Notes: a model not told the origin generated them from the sequence alone. Counted from the first letter of the stretch, positions 16,377-27,851 are shown. The stretch is 64,000 bases of DNA from Actinacidiphila yeochonensis CN732 (GCF_000745345.1 NZ_JQNR01000005.1:62001-126000), one strand, 5' to 3'. Translations and numbers: made by a program.

Positions 16377-17355
16377 CTGCACGGTTCAGTGATACTCCGC
16401 CGCGACCCCCGCGTCCACCGCGAATCACCGAAACCCGTGGGCGCGGCCTGCGCGATCCAGCCGATCAGGGCGCTGACCTGCGACGGACGAAGTTATCCAC
16501 AGGCCAGGAACGCGGTGTGTGCCGGTGGCGCTACGGTCAGTCGTGTCGGTGCGGGCGATGCGCGGGGCGCGCGTGCGGTGGACGAACGGGATGCCCACGG
16601 GCGGGCGGGTCCCGGGGGGCCGTGCGCGGGCCGAGCTGTCGCCGGCGCGGGTCGGGCGGACGGACAGGCGGTCCGGAGGGACGGCGGGACGGACGGTCCG
16701 GTGGACGGGCGGTCCGGAGGGACGGCGGGACGGACGGTCCGGTGGACGGGCGGTCCGGAGGGACGGGCGGTCCGGTGGGCGAGGCGAGGCACCGGACGAG
16801 GCGGAATAGGCGAGGAGAGAGAACGGAGAGCGCCGTGGACGGCATCAAGGAGAAGACGGAACGCGTGCGCCGTACCGCACGCATCCGTGCGGCAGGTGGG
16901 CCGGGAAGCGGCCGGCCCGCCGTTAGCGGACGATCGCCCGGCCGGCAGGGGCCTCGCTCCCGGCGGTACGGCGCGGTCGGCCGGCGGCCGCGCGCCGGAT
17001 GAACACCGTCCCGCGCGCGGGCGAGGCCGGGAGAGGACATGCCGTGAACGAGACGCGCGATGAGCGGGGAAGCCGCACGGGCCCTCTCGGGCGCGGGCAC
17101 CCCACGGGTGGGAGTGGAAGGCGCTCCGCGGTCGCGGGACCCGACCGCCGCGGGTGCCGGGCGGCCGGCCGGGAGCATGTGCCCCGGCAACCAGGGCCCG
17201 AGGCCGGCCGGGAGATACGGGCGGCACCCACGAGGGTGCCGGGCAGGGGCGCTGCGCCCGGCCGGATCAGGTGCTGGGTTCCGGCGTCGTGGTCGGCCGG
17301 CCGGTGTGGCGCCGCCGCGGCTGAACCCGCCGCGGCGACGCGGCCGGCGGGGCGG
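16377..17355. other. Gene-free region with DnaA box and repeats
   Basis: About 1 kb without a credible gene; the overlapping ORFs are compositional artefacts rich in Gly, Arg and Pro. It holds a perfect TTATCCACA (16493-16501), a 41-bp tandem repeat, and GC-rich sequence up to the DUF4287 stop. Promoter sequence for prim-pol should lie at its left edge. Confidence 0.5.
16669..16780. repeat. 41-bp tandem repeat
   Basis: Unit starting 'cggtccggagggacggcggg' at 16669, repeated exactly at 16710, with a third, internally shortened copy from 16751. Each unit contains inner cggtccgg copies. It is non-coding. Confidence 0.85.
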
Positions 17356-17589
17356 TCAGAGGAGGTTGCGGGCGGCGCGCCGCAGGTCGTACTCGTGCAC
17401 GAGGGCCTTGGCGTGTCCGTAGGAGAGGTCGTGCTCGCTGCGGAGCCAGCTGACCTTCTCGTCGAACCGGAGGAAGGAGGGCCCTTCGGCGAGGTCGTGC
17501 AGCCAGTCGTCGATCTGGCGGCCTGTGCGGTGGGGGATGCGGTCGAGCAGGTTCCGGTGGGTCTCGTCGGAGTGGTGCGGTTGGTACAT
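17356..17589 (-). CDS. DUF4287 domain-containing protein
   Basis: 77 aa. The whole protein corresponds to the DUF4287 motif as I know it: 'HRNLLDRIPHRTGRQIDDW' at the N-terminus, then 'EGPSFLRFDEKVSWLRSEH' and 'LSYGHAKALVHEYDLRRAA'. It is short and helical. Function is unknown; members occur alone or next to DUF5655-type domains. It is divergent from the small gene at 17711, with 121 bp between. Confidence 0.85.
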   Translation of the reverse strand: MYQPHHSDETHRNLLDRIPHRTGRQIDDWLHDLAEGPSFLRFDEKVSWLRSEHDLSYGHAKALVHEYDLRRAARNLL

Positions 17590-17710
17590 CGGCGCCTCCG
17601 AAGTGCGGTCCGGTCATCCCACCGTGCCCGAGCGTTGGCCTGTTGGCAACCATGCCGCTGTGTCGGATATGGGTGCGAGGTGTGAAGCGGGCGCGGGTAG
17701 GGTCTCGGTC

Positions 17711-18037
17711 ATGGCCGAAAGCACCGCGCTCACCGACGCCGTGGACCGCCTCGCCGGACGGCTCCGTTCACTGCCTCAGCGACGGCTGTCCGCCGGCGCC
17801 GCCGCACAGGGTCGGGAGCTGGCCGACTGGCTGGCCCGGCGGGCGCAGGAGTTGGAGTCTCCCGGGGCGGTGCCCCACGAGATGCCGGACGACGGGCCGT
17901 TCACCGTGGGCGACCAACTGGCCGTCGCCGGGCACGACTTGGCCGCCGCACTCGACGCGGTGGGCTCCGCGGCCGCGGCGGACACGGTCGGCGAGGCGCT
18001 CGACCGGGTGAGCCGGACGGCCCGCGCGATCGGCTGA
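17711..18037 (+). CDS. Hypothetical helical protein
   Basis: 108 aa, ATG at 17711; the frame is open further upstream without a better start. Predicted mostly helical: 'ALTDAVDRLAGRLRSLPQ', 'ELADWLARRAQELESPG', and after a short acidic loop 'FTVGDQLAVAGHDLAAALD'. No motif was recognised. Codon third positions are strongly GC, as in real genes here. It is isolated, between DUF4287 and a repeat-rich gap. Confidence 0.65.
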   Translation: MAESTALTDAVDRLAGRLRSLPQRRLSAGAAAQGRELADWLARRAQELESPGAVPHEMPDDGPFTVGDQLAVAGHDLAAALDAVGSAAAADTVGEALDRVSRTARAIG

Positions 18038-18672
18038 CCGGGACAGCACCCGGCTGAGCGGGGTCGGCCGACAGGGCCGGTTGGACAGTTGGACGGGATC
18101 GGCGCCCGCGCGGCGCCGGTTCGCGGCACCGCAGCCGCCGGGCGAGGTGCTGCCCGGCGGGAAGCGGGTGGATCGGGTACGGCGGTTCCGGCCGCGGTCC
18201 CGATCGAAGGCGAGCCCGTCGGCCCCGACTCCCCCAGGGCAACGAGCCAGGGAGTGAACTTCCGGCCTCCGCCCGGCCGGGAGGGCGCGGCAGGGTCGGG
18301 GGCCTCCGGTCCGGACCCGCGCTCGGGTCCCGGCGGGCCCGAGCAGGTCAAGTCCGGCGGCGGAAGGACGAGATCGGGCGGAGCGGGACCAACTCCGGCG
18401 GGACAGGCGCCGTTCGGCACTGAGGGGCGTGCCCCGGGAGCCGGTCCCAGCCCGGGCCTCGAAGCCTCCGGCTGCTCCGACTGCTCCGACCGTGCTGACC
18501 GGCCGACCGCGTTGACTGCACTGACTGGCGGACCGCGCTAGTTGTTCCGACCGCGGGCTTTCTCCGACCGCGGGCGGCTGTTCCGACCGCGGGCTTTCTC
18601 CGACCGCGGGCGGCTGTTCCGACCGCGGGCGCGGGCAGCCCAGGCACCGCCCCGCGCGGCAGCCGGTACCGG
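18038..18672. other. Gene-free region ending in a tandem repeat
   Basis: Between convergent genes. The ORFs across it are low-complexity and share no recognisable domain. A 36-bp tandem repeat (18543-18631) is its only clear structure. Confidence 0.5.
18543..18631. repeat. 36-bp tandem repeat
   Basis: 'tgttccgaccgcgggctttc' begins at 18543, 18579 and 18615 (period 36, about 2.5 copies). Each unit itself holds two 'tccgaccgcgggc' half-units, so it is a nested duplication. It lies just past the 3' end of the membrane-anchored hypothetical gene. Confidence 0.85.
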
Positions 18673-19503
18673 CTACAGGGAGGCGACGACGCGGTCGGCG
18701 AGGACGTAGACGCTCTCGTCGCCGTAGGCGAAGGTCAGCGCGTAGGCGCCGGATATGGCCGACCCGCCCCGCAGGAAGGGCGTCTCGCCCCGGTCGAGCG
18801 CCTGGGTGAGCTTGCGCGCGGTCTCGCGGTGACCGGGTGTCATGCACAGCGTCGTACCGTCGGCGAACACGTAGACGTCCAAGGTGCCGAGCGGGCCCGG
18901 ACGGACGTCGCTGAGGGGAATGCGGGCATCGGCGAGGTCGGAGAGCCGGTCCGCCGTCTGGTCCGGGGAGGCGACCACCGGAGCGGGGGCGAAGTCAGGG
19001 CCGGAAGGGTGCGGGATGGCGCCGGGCACGGGCAGCGTCACCTCGAACGCCTCCGGGTCGGCCGCCGCGCCCGCGGCCTCGACGCCCGGTTCGAGACCGG
19101 CGAAGTCCGCCTGGCGGGGCAGGTAGGGCAGCACGGGCGGCACCTCGTAGTCGCCGAACGCGCCGGCCGCGCCCGTGCCGCCGTACAGGCCGCGCGGCAG
19201 GCCGTCGCCCTCCTCGCGGGCCTCCTGCTCGGCCCAGAAGGCGCGGGCCTCGGCGAGCTCGCGCTCCCGCTCGTCGGCGAGCGCCTCGGCGACGGCACTG
19301 CGGATGTCGGCCACCGCGGCGCGGGGGCCGGGCAGCCCGGCGGTGTCCTCCCGGCCCGCGGCCAGGTCCCCGCCGAGCCCGGCGACCTCTCGCCGCAGGG
19401 CGGACAGCTCCTGGCGGGTGGCGCGGACGGTGAAGAGGGCGGCGGTACCCGAAGCCGCGGCCAGGCCCGCGGCGACCAGCAGGACGGTGAAGTTGGCACT
19501 CAC
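18673..19503 (-). CDS. Membrane-anchored hypothetical protein with coiled coil
   Basis: 276 aa. Residues 6-26 form one N-terminal transmembrane helix ('VLLVAAGLAAASGTAALF'). Residues ~30-100 are heptad-like and charged ('ATRQELSALRREVAGL', 'ALADERERELAEARAFW'), indicating a coiled coil. After a proline-rich linker, the C-terminal ~80 residues look globular ('GTLDVYVFADGTTLCMTPGHRETARKL...', shown only in part). It is co-oriented downstream of the thiolase gene but 434 bp away, so probably has its own promoter. The family is not recognised; its plan resembles other actinobacterial membrane-tethered proteins. Confidence 0.75.
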   Translation of the reverse strand: MSANFTVLLVAAGLAAASGTAALFTVRATRQELSALRREVAGLGGDLAAGREDTAGLPGPRAAVADIRSAVAEALADERERELAEARAFWAEQEAREEGDGLPRGLYGGTGAAGAFGDYEVPPVLPYLPRQADFAGLEPGVEAAGAAADPEAFEVTLPVPGAIPHPSGPDFAPAPVVASPDQTADRLSDLADARIPLSDVRPGPLGTLDVYVFADGTTLCMTPGHRETARKLTQALDRGETPFLRGGSAISGAYALTFAYGDESVYVLADRVVASL

Positions 19504-19937
19504 TGACGTACTCCCGACGGATGCGACCGAGCATTGCCCACCAGAGTGGCGGGCGAAACCATCCCCTCACATCACTTTGCAGGTAAACCCTTGGCCTTCG
19601 CAGTGCGGAAGGTCATGGGTGATCCGCCCACCCACCCTTCCCGTCGCCGCACCCGCTTCCCGACAACCCGTCGTGACCTGGGCAAACAAGGGCACCCGCG
19701 GGGAAATCGCCGCCCAGCGGCGCCGTCGTTGCGATGTGCGTCACACTCCGTTCACCGCGGAGTCGCACCACCACACCGGGTGACGAACACCCGCGCGGCG
19801 GCCGCCCCCGGCGCGCGGGGGCCACCGGGTCCGGCAGGGCGCCGGTGCGCCCGAGCACGCCGACCGCGTGGAACCACCCGGACATCACGCGGCATGTACG
19901 GAATGTTCCGAATATGCGGAATCACGCGGAAGGGCCG
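19504..19937. other. Gene-free upstream region of the membrane-anchored gene
   Basis: It contains several AT-richer patches (e.g. 'catcactttgcaggtaaaccc' near 19570-19590) likely to include its promoter. 'gatgtgcgtcacac' (~19733-19746) superficially resembles a CRP half-site pair but has the wrong spacing. Confidence 0.35.
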
Positions 19938-21158
19938 CTACGAGAGCCGTTCGAGGACCATGGCCATGCCCTGGCCGCCGCCCACGCACATCGTCTCCAG
20001 TCCGAACTGCTTGTCGTGGAACTGGAGGCTGTTGATCAGCGTGCCGGTGATCCGGGCTCCGGTCATGCCGAAGGGGTGGCCGACGGCGATGGCGCCGCCG
20101 TTGACGTTCAGCCGGTCGAGGTCGACGCCGAGGTCGCGGTAGGAGGGGATGACCTGCGCGGCGAACGCCTCGTTGATCTCCACCAGGTCGATGTCCCCGA
20201 CGGACATCCCGGCCCGGCGCAGCGCCTGCCTTGACGCCTCGACCGGGCCGTAGCCCATGATCTCCGGGGAGAGCGCGGAGACTCCGGTGGACACCACCCG
20301 GGCGAGCGGGGTGATGCCCAGCTCCCGCGCCTTGGTGTCGGCCATGACGACCAGGGCGGCGGCGCCGTCGTTGAGCGGGCAGCAGTTGCCGGCGGTCACG
20401 GTGCCGTCGGGCCGGAAGACCGGCTTCAGCCCCGAGACCCCCTCCATGGTGACGCCCGGCCGAGGCCCGTCGTCCTTGCTGACGACCGTGCCGTCGGGGA
20501 GCGTGACCGGGGTGATCTCGCGGGCCCAGAAGCCTCCCGCGAGCGCCCGCTCGGCGAGGTTCTGCGACCGGACGCCGAACTCGTCCTGCTCCTGGCGGGT
20601 GATCCCCTTCAGGGCGGCGAGGTTCTCCGCGGTCTGCCCCATGGCGATGTAGGCGTCGGGCACCAGCCCGTCCTCCCGCGGGTCGTGCCAGGTGCCGCCG
20701 CCCTCGGCGGCGCGCAGCTCGGTGCGGGCCCGCGCCTCGTCGAAGACGGGGTTCATCGTGTCGGGCAGGGTGTCGGAGTTGCCCTTGGTGAAGCGGGAGA
20801 CCATCTCCACGCCGGCCGAGACGAAGACGTCGCCCTCGCCGGCCCGGATCGCGTGCAGCGCCATCCGTGTGGTCTGCAGCGAGGACGAGCAGTAGCGGGT
20901 GACCGTACAGCCCGGCAGGTGGTCCATGCCCATCCGCACGGCGACGATCCGGGCCAGGTTGAAGCCCTGCTCGCCGCCGGGCAGGCCGCAGCCGAGCATC
21001 AGGTCGTCGATCTCGCGCGGGTCGAGCTGCGGCACCTTGTCCAGGGCGGTACGGATCACCGTGGCGGCCAGGTCGTCGGGGCGCAGGTCCTTCAGCGAGC
21101 CCTTGAACGCGCGCCCGATGGGCGAACGGGCGGTGGAGACGATGACGGCTTCGGGCAT
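19938..21158 (-). CDS. Acetyl-CoA C-acyltransferase (thiolase)
   Basis: 406 aa from ATG 21158, which has AGGAG 7 nt upstream; the longer frame upstream is not conserved-looking. Thiolase landmarks: nucleophilic Cys90 in 'TRYCSSSLQT', 'NEAFAAQV' (oxyanion Asn), 'GGAIAVGHPFGMTGAR' (His361) and the second catalytic Cys391 in 'MCVGGGQGMA'. It catalyses reversible thiolysis of 3-ketoacyl-CoA. The length and 'AVIVSTARSPIGRAFKG' N-terminus resemble FadA-type enzymes that pair with a FadB-like protein, but no such partner is adjacent. A role in fatty-acid or steroid-like chain degradation, or acetoacetyl-CoA metabolism, is possible. Confidence 0.92.
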   Translation of the reverse strand: MPEAVIVSTARSPIGRAFKGSLKDLRPDDLAATVIRTALDKVPQLDPREIDDLMLGCGLPGGEQGFNLARIVAVRMGMDHLPGCTVTRYCSSSLQTTRMALHAIRAGEGDVFVSAGVEMVSRFTKGNSDTLPDTMNPVFDEARARTELRAAEGGGTWHDPREDGLVPDAYIAMGQTAENLAALKGITRQEQDEFGVRSQNLAERALAGGFWAREITPVTLPDGTVVSKDDGPRPGVTMEGVSGLKPVFRPDGTVTAGNCCPLNDGAAALVVMADTKARELGITPLARVVSTGVSALSPEIMGYGPVEASRQALRRAGMSVGDIDLVEINEAFAAQVIPSYRDLGVDLDRLNVNGGAIAVGHPFGMTGARITGTLINSLQFHDKQFGLETMCVGGGQGMAMVLERLS

Positions 21159-21850
21159 CGCGACACTCCTCGTCGAGGCGGCGGACGGGCGGACGGCGGG
21201 CCGCGGACGGCGGGGGCGACACGGGACGCGTGCCGTACCCGGCTCCAGGAGCCCGGCGAACCCTTGGAAGTTACCCGCTGGTTTCACCGCGCGTCACCCG
21301 CCACACCCTGTGACGCGGGCTACTTTCCGAGCGCTTGCTTACCCAATTCCCGGCTGCGCACGCCCACCCGGACACGTGAACCGGGCCCGCGCGCCCGGGT
21401 ACCTGTACACGCGGGGTACGTACATCCCTATGGGCGGCAGACCGCGGTGCGCAGGTCCAGGGATACCGCACCCGCCCGGCCGATCACATCGACCTCGCCC
21501 GACGGGAACGCCGGCGGTGACCACCTTTCGCTTACCGGCCACGGCCTATCGGCAGCCGCGCGCGATGGACCGGCCCGCCGTCCTACGCGTCCCGTACCGA
21601 CCACCCTGACGACCGCCCCGGCCCCTGCCCCAGCGGGGAGGTGGCCGCGCTGACGGCTCTCGGGGACGGTCCGAGCCGCGAGGACGCCGACGTCAGGAAC
21701 CCGCCGGCCCCTCGGGCCGCTACCGGCTCCGGGTCGGCAACCATCCCGTCGCTTGCCAGGTCGAAAGCGGCGAGCTCGTCCCCGTCATCCTCGTCGTCGA
21801 GAGCCGGCGAGAGTCGGCGATCGGCGCGACGGCTGCCGCGGCATCTGAAA
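21159..21850. other. Long gene-free stretch upstream of the thiolase gene
   Basis: No credible gene. 'ttgcttacccaattccc' and 'gcgcgcccgggtacctgtac' are less GC-rich than surroundings (21333-21425) and may include the thiolase promoter. The imperfect palindrome 'gagcgcttgctta' (21328-21340) resembles TetR-type operators but is not assignable. Confidence 0.35.
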
Positions 21851-21851
21851 C

Positions 21852-21888
21852 GCGGGCGGCCCGGACACGATGTGCCCGGGCCGCCCGC
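21852..21888 (-). terminator. Hairpin terminator of the ppx operon
   Basis: GCGGGCGGCCCGG (21852-21864) pairs with CCGGGCCGCCCGC (21876-21888): 13 perfect pairs and an 11-nt loop, 45 bp past the ppx stop on the minus strand. Confidence 0.8.
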
Positions 21889-21894
21889 TCACCC

Positions 21895-21930
21895 AGCGGA
21901 TCAGCGGATCAGCGGATCAGCGGATCAGCA
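21895..21930. repeat. 8-bp tandem repeat
   Basis: Four and a half copies of 'agcggatc' between the ppx stop codon and its terminator hairpin. Non-coding. Confidence 0.8.
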
Positions 21931-21932
21931 GG

Positions 21933-22904
21933 TCACTCGGAGGCGAGTGCCGCAGAGAGAGCGATGCCGTCGAGGATGTCGTGCTCGCTGACGACGACCT
22001 CCGCCGCCCCGGTCCGTTCCATGATCCGCAGCAGGATCAGCGCGCCCGCCACGATCACGTCCACCCGGCCCTCGTGCATCGACGGGATCGCGGCCCGCTC
22101 CGCGTGGTCGGCCGCCACCAGACGGGCGGTGATCGAGCGGACCTGCTCCAGGGAGATCCGGGAGTGGTGGATCGCGGCGGAGTCGTAGCGGGGCAGGTCC
22201 TGGGCGATAGCCGCCACCGTGGTGACCGTGCCGGCCAGCCCCACGAGGGTGCGGGCCTGGTCCAGCCCGACGTGGGCGGCGGCCTGGTCGAGGGCCGCGT
22301 CGATGTCCCGGTTGATCGCCGCGATCCGCTCGGCGGTGGGCGGGTCGACGACCTTTCCGTCGGCCACCAGGTGGCGTTCGGTCAGCCGCACGCAGCCGAT
22401 GTCCACCGAGCGGGCGGCGGCCACCTCGGTGGAGCCGAGCACGAACTCGGTGGAGCCGCCGCCGATGTCCACCACCAGGTAGGGCGCGTGCAGGCCGTGC
22501 GCGTCGGTGAGTTCGCTGGTTGCCCCGGTGAACGACAGCCGCGCCTCCTCGTCCCCGCTGACGACCTGCGGCTCCACCCCGAGGATGTCCAGGACGCCCC
22601 GGGTGAACTCGTCCCGGTTCACGGCGTCGCGGGTGGCCGAGGTGGCGGTGAAGACGATCCGCTCGGGCGGAACACCGTGGGCCCGGATCGCCTCGGCGTA
22701 CTCGCGGCAGGCGGCGAAGGTGCGCTCCAGCGCCTCGGGGGCGAGCCGCCCGGTGCGGTCCACCCCCTGGCCCAGCCGCACGATGAGCATCCGTCGGTCG
22801 AGGTCGGCCAGCAGCCCGGTCACCGGATCGGGTTCGGCGATCAGGAGCCGGATGGAGTTGGTCCCGCAGTCGATGGCCGCGACCGGCCCGGTCAGCTCGC
22901 TCAC
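21933..22904 (-). CDS. ppx: Ppx/GppA family exopolyphosphatase
   Basis: 323 aa. The start is GTG 22904, overlapping the DUF501 stop by 4 bases (GTGA), so translation is probably coupled. Actin-like ATPase fold: phosphate-1 loop 'AAIDCGTNSIRLL' (9-21), 'ATSATRDAVNRDEF' and the phosphate-2 loop 'VVDIGGGSTEFVLG' near residue 145, then 'LAGTVTTVAAIAQ'. The family hydrolyses terminal phosphates of polyphosphate or converts pppGpp to ppGpp. The short single-domain form is common in actinobacteria, where some paralogues have weak activity. It is the last gene of the eno-divIC-DUF501-ppx block. Confidence 0.93.
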   Translation of the reverse strand: MSELTGPVAAIDCGTNSIRLLIAEPDPVTGLLADLDRRMLIVRLGQGVDRTGRLAPEALERTFAACREYAEAIRAHGVPPERIVFTATSATRDAVNRDEFTRGVLDILGVEPQVVSGDEEARLSFTGATSELTDAHGLHAPYLVVDIGGGSTEFVLGSTEVAAARSVDIGCVRLTERHLVADGKVVDPPTAERIAAINRDIDAALDQAAAHVGLDQARTLVGLAGTVTTVAAIAQDLPRYDSAAIHHSRISLEQVRSITARLVAADHAERAAIPSMHEGRVDVIVAGALILLRIMERTGAAEVVVSEHDILDGIALSAALASE

Positions 22905-23563
22905 GCGTCCTCCCCCTGGTCCCTGCCGGCGTCCGTACCCGCCTCGGCGCCCGTGTCCCTGACGACGTTGTCCGTTTCCGTGCCGGTACCGGTACCGGTG
23001 CCGGTGCCGATACCGGTGTCGGAGTCCGTGTCCCTGCCCGTGTCCGGGAGGGGGTCGGCGGCTGCGGCCACGCAGGGGCCCTTGGCCCACCAGTCGGGCA
23101 GCATCGCGAGCGTCTCGTCGCCGAGCGGGTTCACGCCCGGCCCCGCGGCCAGCGCGTGGGCGGCGAGCACGTGCAGGCACTTGACCCGGTCGGGCATCCC
23201 GCCGGCGCTGGGGAACCCCTCCAGCACGCCGATCGCGTCGCGCCGGGCCAGGTAGTCCTCGTGGGCGGCGCGGTAGCCCGCGGCGAGCTCCGAGTCCTCG
23301 GCGAGCCGGGCGGTCATCTGCTTCATCACGCCGTCCGCCTCCAGGGTGCCGATCGCGGAGGCCGCGCGCGGGCAGGTGAGGTAGTAGAGCGTGGGGAAGG
23401 GCGTGCCGTCCTCCAGCCGGGGCGAGGTCTCGACGACGTCGGGGTTGCCGCAGGCGCAGCGGTGGGCGACCGCCCGCAGGCCGCGCGGCGGGCGGCCCAG
23501 CTGGGCGCGGACCGCGGCGACGTCGGCCTCGGTGAGCGGGGTGTGTTCCGGGGAGGTGTCCAT
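22901..23563 (-). CDS. DUF501 domain-containing protein
   Basis: 220 aa from ATG 23563. The DUF501 core covers residues ~10-160: 'LGRPPRGLRAVAHRC', the Cys pair 'RCACGNPDVV', 'GTPFPTLYYLTCPRA', then 'GGMPDRVKCLHVLAAHALA', which resembles a metal-binding Cys/His set. The C-terminal ~45 residues are low-complexity, built from Gly-Thr repeats ('GIGTGTGTGTGTE') encoded by a hexanucleotide run (22980-23010), and are probably disordered. The family is nearly always found beside eno, divIC/ftsB and ppx in actinobacteria; its function is unknown. Its stop overlaps the ppx start. Confidence 0.9.
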   Translation of the reverse strand: MDTSPEHTPLTEADVAAVRAQLGRPPRGLRAVAHRCACGNPDVVETSPRLEDGTPFPTLYYLTCPRAASAIGTLEADGVMKQMTARLAEDSELAAGYRAAHEDYLARRDAIGVLEGFPSAGGMPDRVKCLHVLAAHALAAGPGVNPLGDETLAMLPDWWAKGPCVAAAADPLPDTGRDTDSDTGIGTGTGTGTGTETDNVVRDTGAEAGTDAGRDQGEDA

Positions 23564-23574
23564 GAGCCGTTCTT

Positions 23575-23655
23575 GCGTCGGGTACGTCTGGTGCTTCGGG
23601 CGCTTCGGGTACTTCGGGTACTTCGGGTACGTCTGGTGCTTCGGGTACTGAGGGG
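23575..23655. repeat. 9-bp (cttcgggta) tandem repeats in DUF501 upstream region
   Basis: Variants of 'cttcgggta/cttcgggcg/gtctggtg' are repeated about eight times between the divIC-like stop and the DUF501 start. In the frame upstream of DUF501 it would encode Tyr-Pro-Lys repeats, but with no good start it is treated as untranslated. Confidence 0.7.
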
Positions 23656-23777
23656 TGTGCGGGAGGTACGCGGCAGACGGGGCGGGCGCGGACCGGGCGG
23701 CGCGGGCCGGGCGGACGCGCACGGCGACGTGCCCCCAGGCCGGCCTGCGCCGACCCGCGCCCGCCCGCGACGGCCCG

Positions 23778-24305
23778 TCAGTGGTGCGGTTCCGCCGCCG
23801 TGTCGGCGTGGTCCACACCGTCCCACAGGTTGGCGTACCAGGGCCGGTTGGCCGCCGCCTTGTCCGCGGCACCGTTCTCGGCCGCCGGGTCGAGGCTGCC
23901 GGAGGCCGCGGTGCCGACCAGGGTGAACCCGGTCTCGCCGGGCCGCACGTAGTGCAGGTAGGTACGGGCCTGGGCCTCCACGTAGGCGGGGTCCTGCCAG
24001 CGGGCCTTCTCCTCGCGCAGCTGCTTCACCCGCTGCTCGGCCTGCTCGGCCTGGCGGCGCTGGTCGGCGATGGCGGAGCGCTGCGCGATGTACTGCCGGG
24101 TCGGGTAGGCCAGGACGACGACGAGCGAGCACAGCACCAGCGCGAGCAGCGCGGCCCGCCCGGTCAGCCGGTTGCGGCGCATCGGCCGCCGGGCCGCGGC
24201 CCGGTAGACCCGCGCCTGCGCCTCCTGCCCGATGGCCTTCAGCCGGGCCGCGGTGGAGAAGCGATCCGACCCCACGCGCCTGCTCCCCTCGCCGTGCCGG
24301 CGCAC
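23778..24305 (-). CDS. Septum formation initiator (DivIC/FtsB family)
   Basis: 175 aa bitopic protein. A basic cytoplasmic N-terminus (1-50) is followed by one TM helix (~51-71, 'ALLALVLCSLVVVLAY'). Then comes an extracytoplasmic coiled coil ('IADQRRQAEQAEQRVKQL'), the family motif 'WQDPAYVEAQARTYLHYV' and 'RPGETGF'. DivIC/FtsB forms a complex with FtsL and FtsQ and relays the signal that activates septal peptidoglycan synthesis; in Streptomyces it acts mainly during sporulation septation. The gap of 574 bp to eno is repeat-rich. An acidic/polar tail of ~40 residues is extra compared with short FtsB. Confidence 0.9.
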   Translation of the reverse strand: MRRHGEGSRRVGSDRFSTAARLKAIGQEAQARVYRAAARRPMRRNRLTGRAALLALVLCSLVVVLAYPTRQYIAQRSAIADQRRQAEQAEQRVKQLREEKARWQDPAYVEAQARTYLHYVRPGETGFTLVGTAASGSLDPAAENGAADKAAANRPWYANLWDGVDHADTAAEPHH

Positions 24306-24879
24306 CGCCGTGGCCCGCCGCCGTCAACTCGTGGCCGTACCGTACGCCGTACGTACGCCGTACCGTACGCCTCTGCCGCCCGGCCGGCGGGTGTCCGGCC
24401 GCGCCGGAACCCGGACGCGGGGCAGGGCAGCCCCGGCGCCGGAACGTCCCCGCCCACGGTACGGGACCGCGGGCGCGGAGGGCCGCAGCGCGCGCGACGC
24501 CGCCCGGGTCGGCCTGGACGGGTGTCCGGACGCGGCCCTGGCGGCGTACGAGCGGGTGGCCCCCGAGGCCCGCGAAGACCCCCAGGGCCGGCGGCGAGAC
24601 CGGGCCACCGGAAGGCCCCGGCTCGCGGGGAGGCCGCTCCGTGAGGAGGCCGCTCCGTGAGGAGGCCGCTCCGTGAGGAGGCCGCTCCGTGAGGAGGCCG
24701 CTCCACGAGCGGGTCCCCGTGCCTGGAGCCAGGCGGTCAGGCGTCAGCCCGCGAAGGGCCGGGCCCTGGAGCCTCGGCTCCTCAGGCGCCGGCCCTCGAA
24801 GGGTCAGCCGTCACGTGTCGGCCCGGGACGGGCCCGGCCTGCGACGCGCCCAGCTCTGACACGTCAACCGCGCGGTGGG
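24306..24879. other. Gene-free, repeat-rich gap between eno and divIC-like gene
   Basis: It contains direct 'gtacgccgtac' repeats (24340-24370, locally palindromic GTAC units), likely near the divIC promoter, and a 16-bp tandem repeat at 24631-24710. ORFs here are artefacts of the repeats. Confidence 0.5.
24631..24710. repeat. 16-bp tandem repeat, five copies
   Basis: 'aggccgctccgtgagg' starts at 24631, 24647, 24663, 24679 and 24695; the last copy has diverged at its end (ccacgag). Confidence 0.9.
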
Positions 24880-26220
<1,341 letters not shown>

Positions 26221-26321
26221 GCCTAACCGGCATCGGTGTCAGGGTCGGGCGGCGGCCCGGCCCCTGAGACGGATTGCGCCGCACGGCGGTGCGGGTCCGC
26301 CCGCCCGGAGCAGGCCGCGCG

Positions 26322-26436
26322 GCGGTTTCCGGGCCCGGCGGGACACTTCCCGGCCCGGCGGGGCGGTTTCCCGGCCCAGCGGAGCCGTGTCCCCGGCCCC
26401 CGCGGAGCCGTTTCCCGGCCCCGCCGGTGCGGGTGG
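26322..26436. repeat. Imperfect 20-23-bp tandem repeats
   Basis: About five diverged copies of 'gtttcccggcccggcgg(a/g)g' between the eno promoter and the rpf terminators. Non-coding. Confidence 0.65.
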
Positions 26437-26467
26437 ACCCCGCCTGCGGCCGGTCCCGCAAGACACG

Positions 26468-26503
26468 CCGGCCGGGCGCGCGAGGACACGCGCGCCCGGC
26501 CGG
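26468..26503 (-). terminator. Strong hairpin between rpfA-like gene and eno
   Basis: CCGGCCGGGCGCGC (26468-26481) pairs with GCGCGCCCGGCCGG (26490-26503), a perfect 14-bp stem with an 8-nt loop. A closer stem, CCGTGCCGCGG (26582-26592) with CCGCGGCACGG (26609-26619), lies 12 bp after the rpf stop; the two probably act in tandem. Confidence 0.8.
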
Positions 26504-26630
26504 GGGGTGGGGGTGTTCGGGGCGATGCCCCGTGGTGGCGGCCCCGGCCGCTGGTCAGGCGGAGGGGGACGCCTTCCGGCGCCGTGCCGCGGGCCCGGAG
26601 GGGTGGGTCCGCGGCACGGGCCGGGCGGGG

Positions 26631-27662
<1,032 letters not shown>

Positions 27663-27851
27663 ACATGCCCCTTTCGGGCACCGACCACGGGCGCCGGTTC
27701 GACGGCCGGACATCGGCGCAGGTCGGAAGGGGGCCTCTGAGCGCTCCGCGCCCGGACGGTCACAGGGGACCCGGAGATGCTTGTCACATCGGCGGCGACG
27801 GCCGGGAGTTGATACGTCCGGTTTGTCTCCGAGCCGTCGCGCGCCGCCCGT

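Noticed and set aside
16493..17227. Minus-strand ORF of 244 codons and overlapping frames in the 16.4-17.3 kb gap
   Set aside because: They cross the 41-bp tandem repeat, give Pro/Arg/Ser-rich translations in several frames alike, and show no ribosome site or domain.
14820..18360. Remnant of an integrative element (AICE) inserted at the bldA tRNA, with prim-pol as replication gene
   Set aside because: No integrase, excisionase or transfer gene. The only repeat of the tRNA 3' part is an 11-base match (tcaagtccggc, ~18349) that can arise by chance.
19733..19746. CRP-like site gatgtgcgtcacac
   Set aside because: Half-sites are only 2 bp apart instead of 6, and there is no supporting context.
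24631..24710. CRISPR-like array
   Set aside because: The 16-bp units are contiguous with no spacers, and no cas genes are present.
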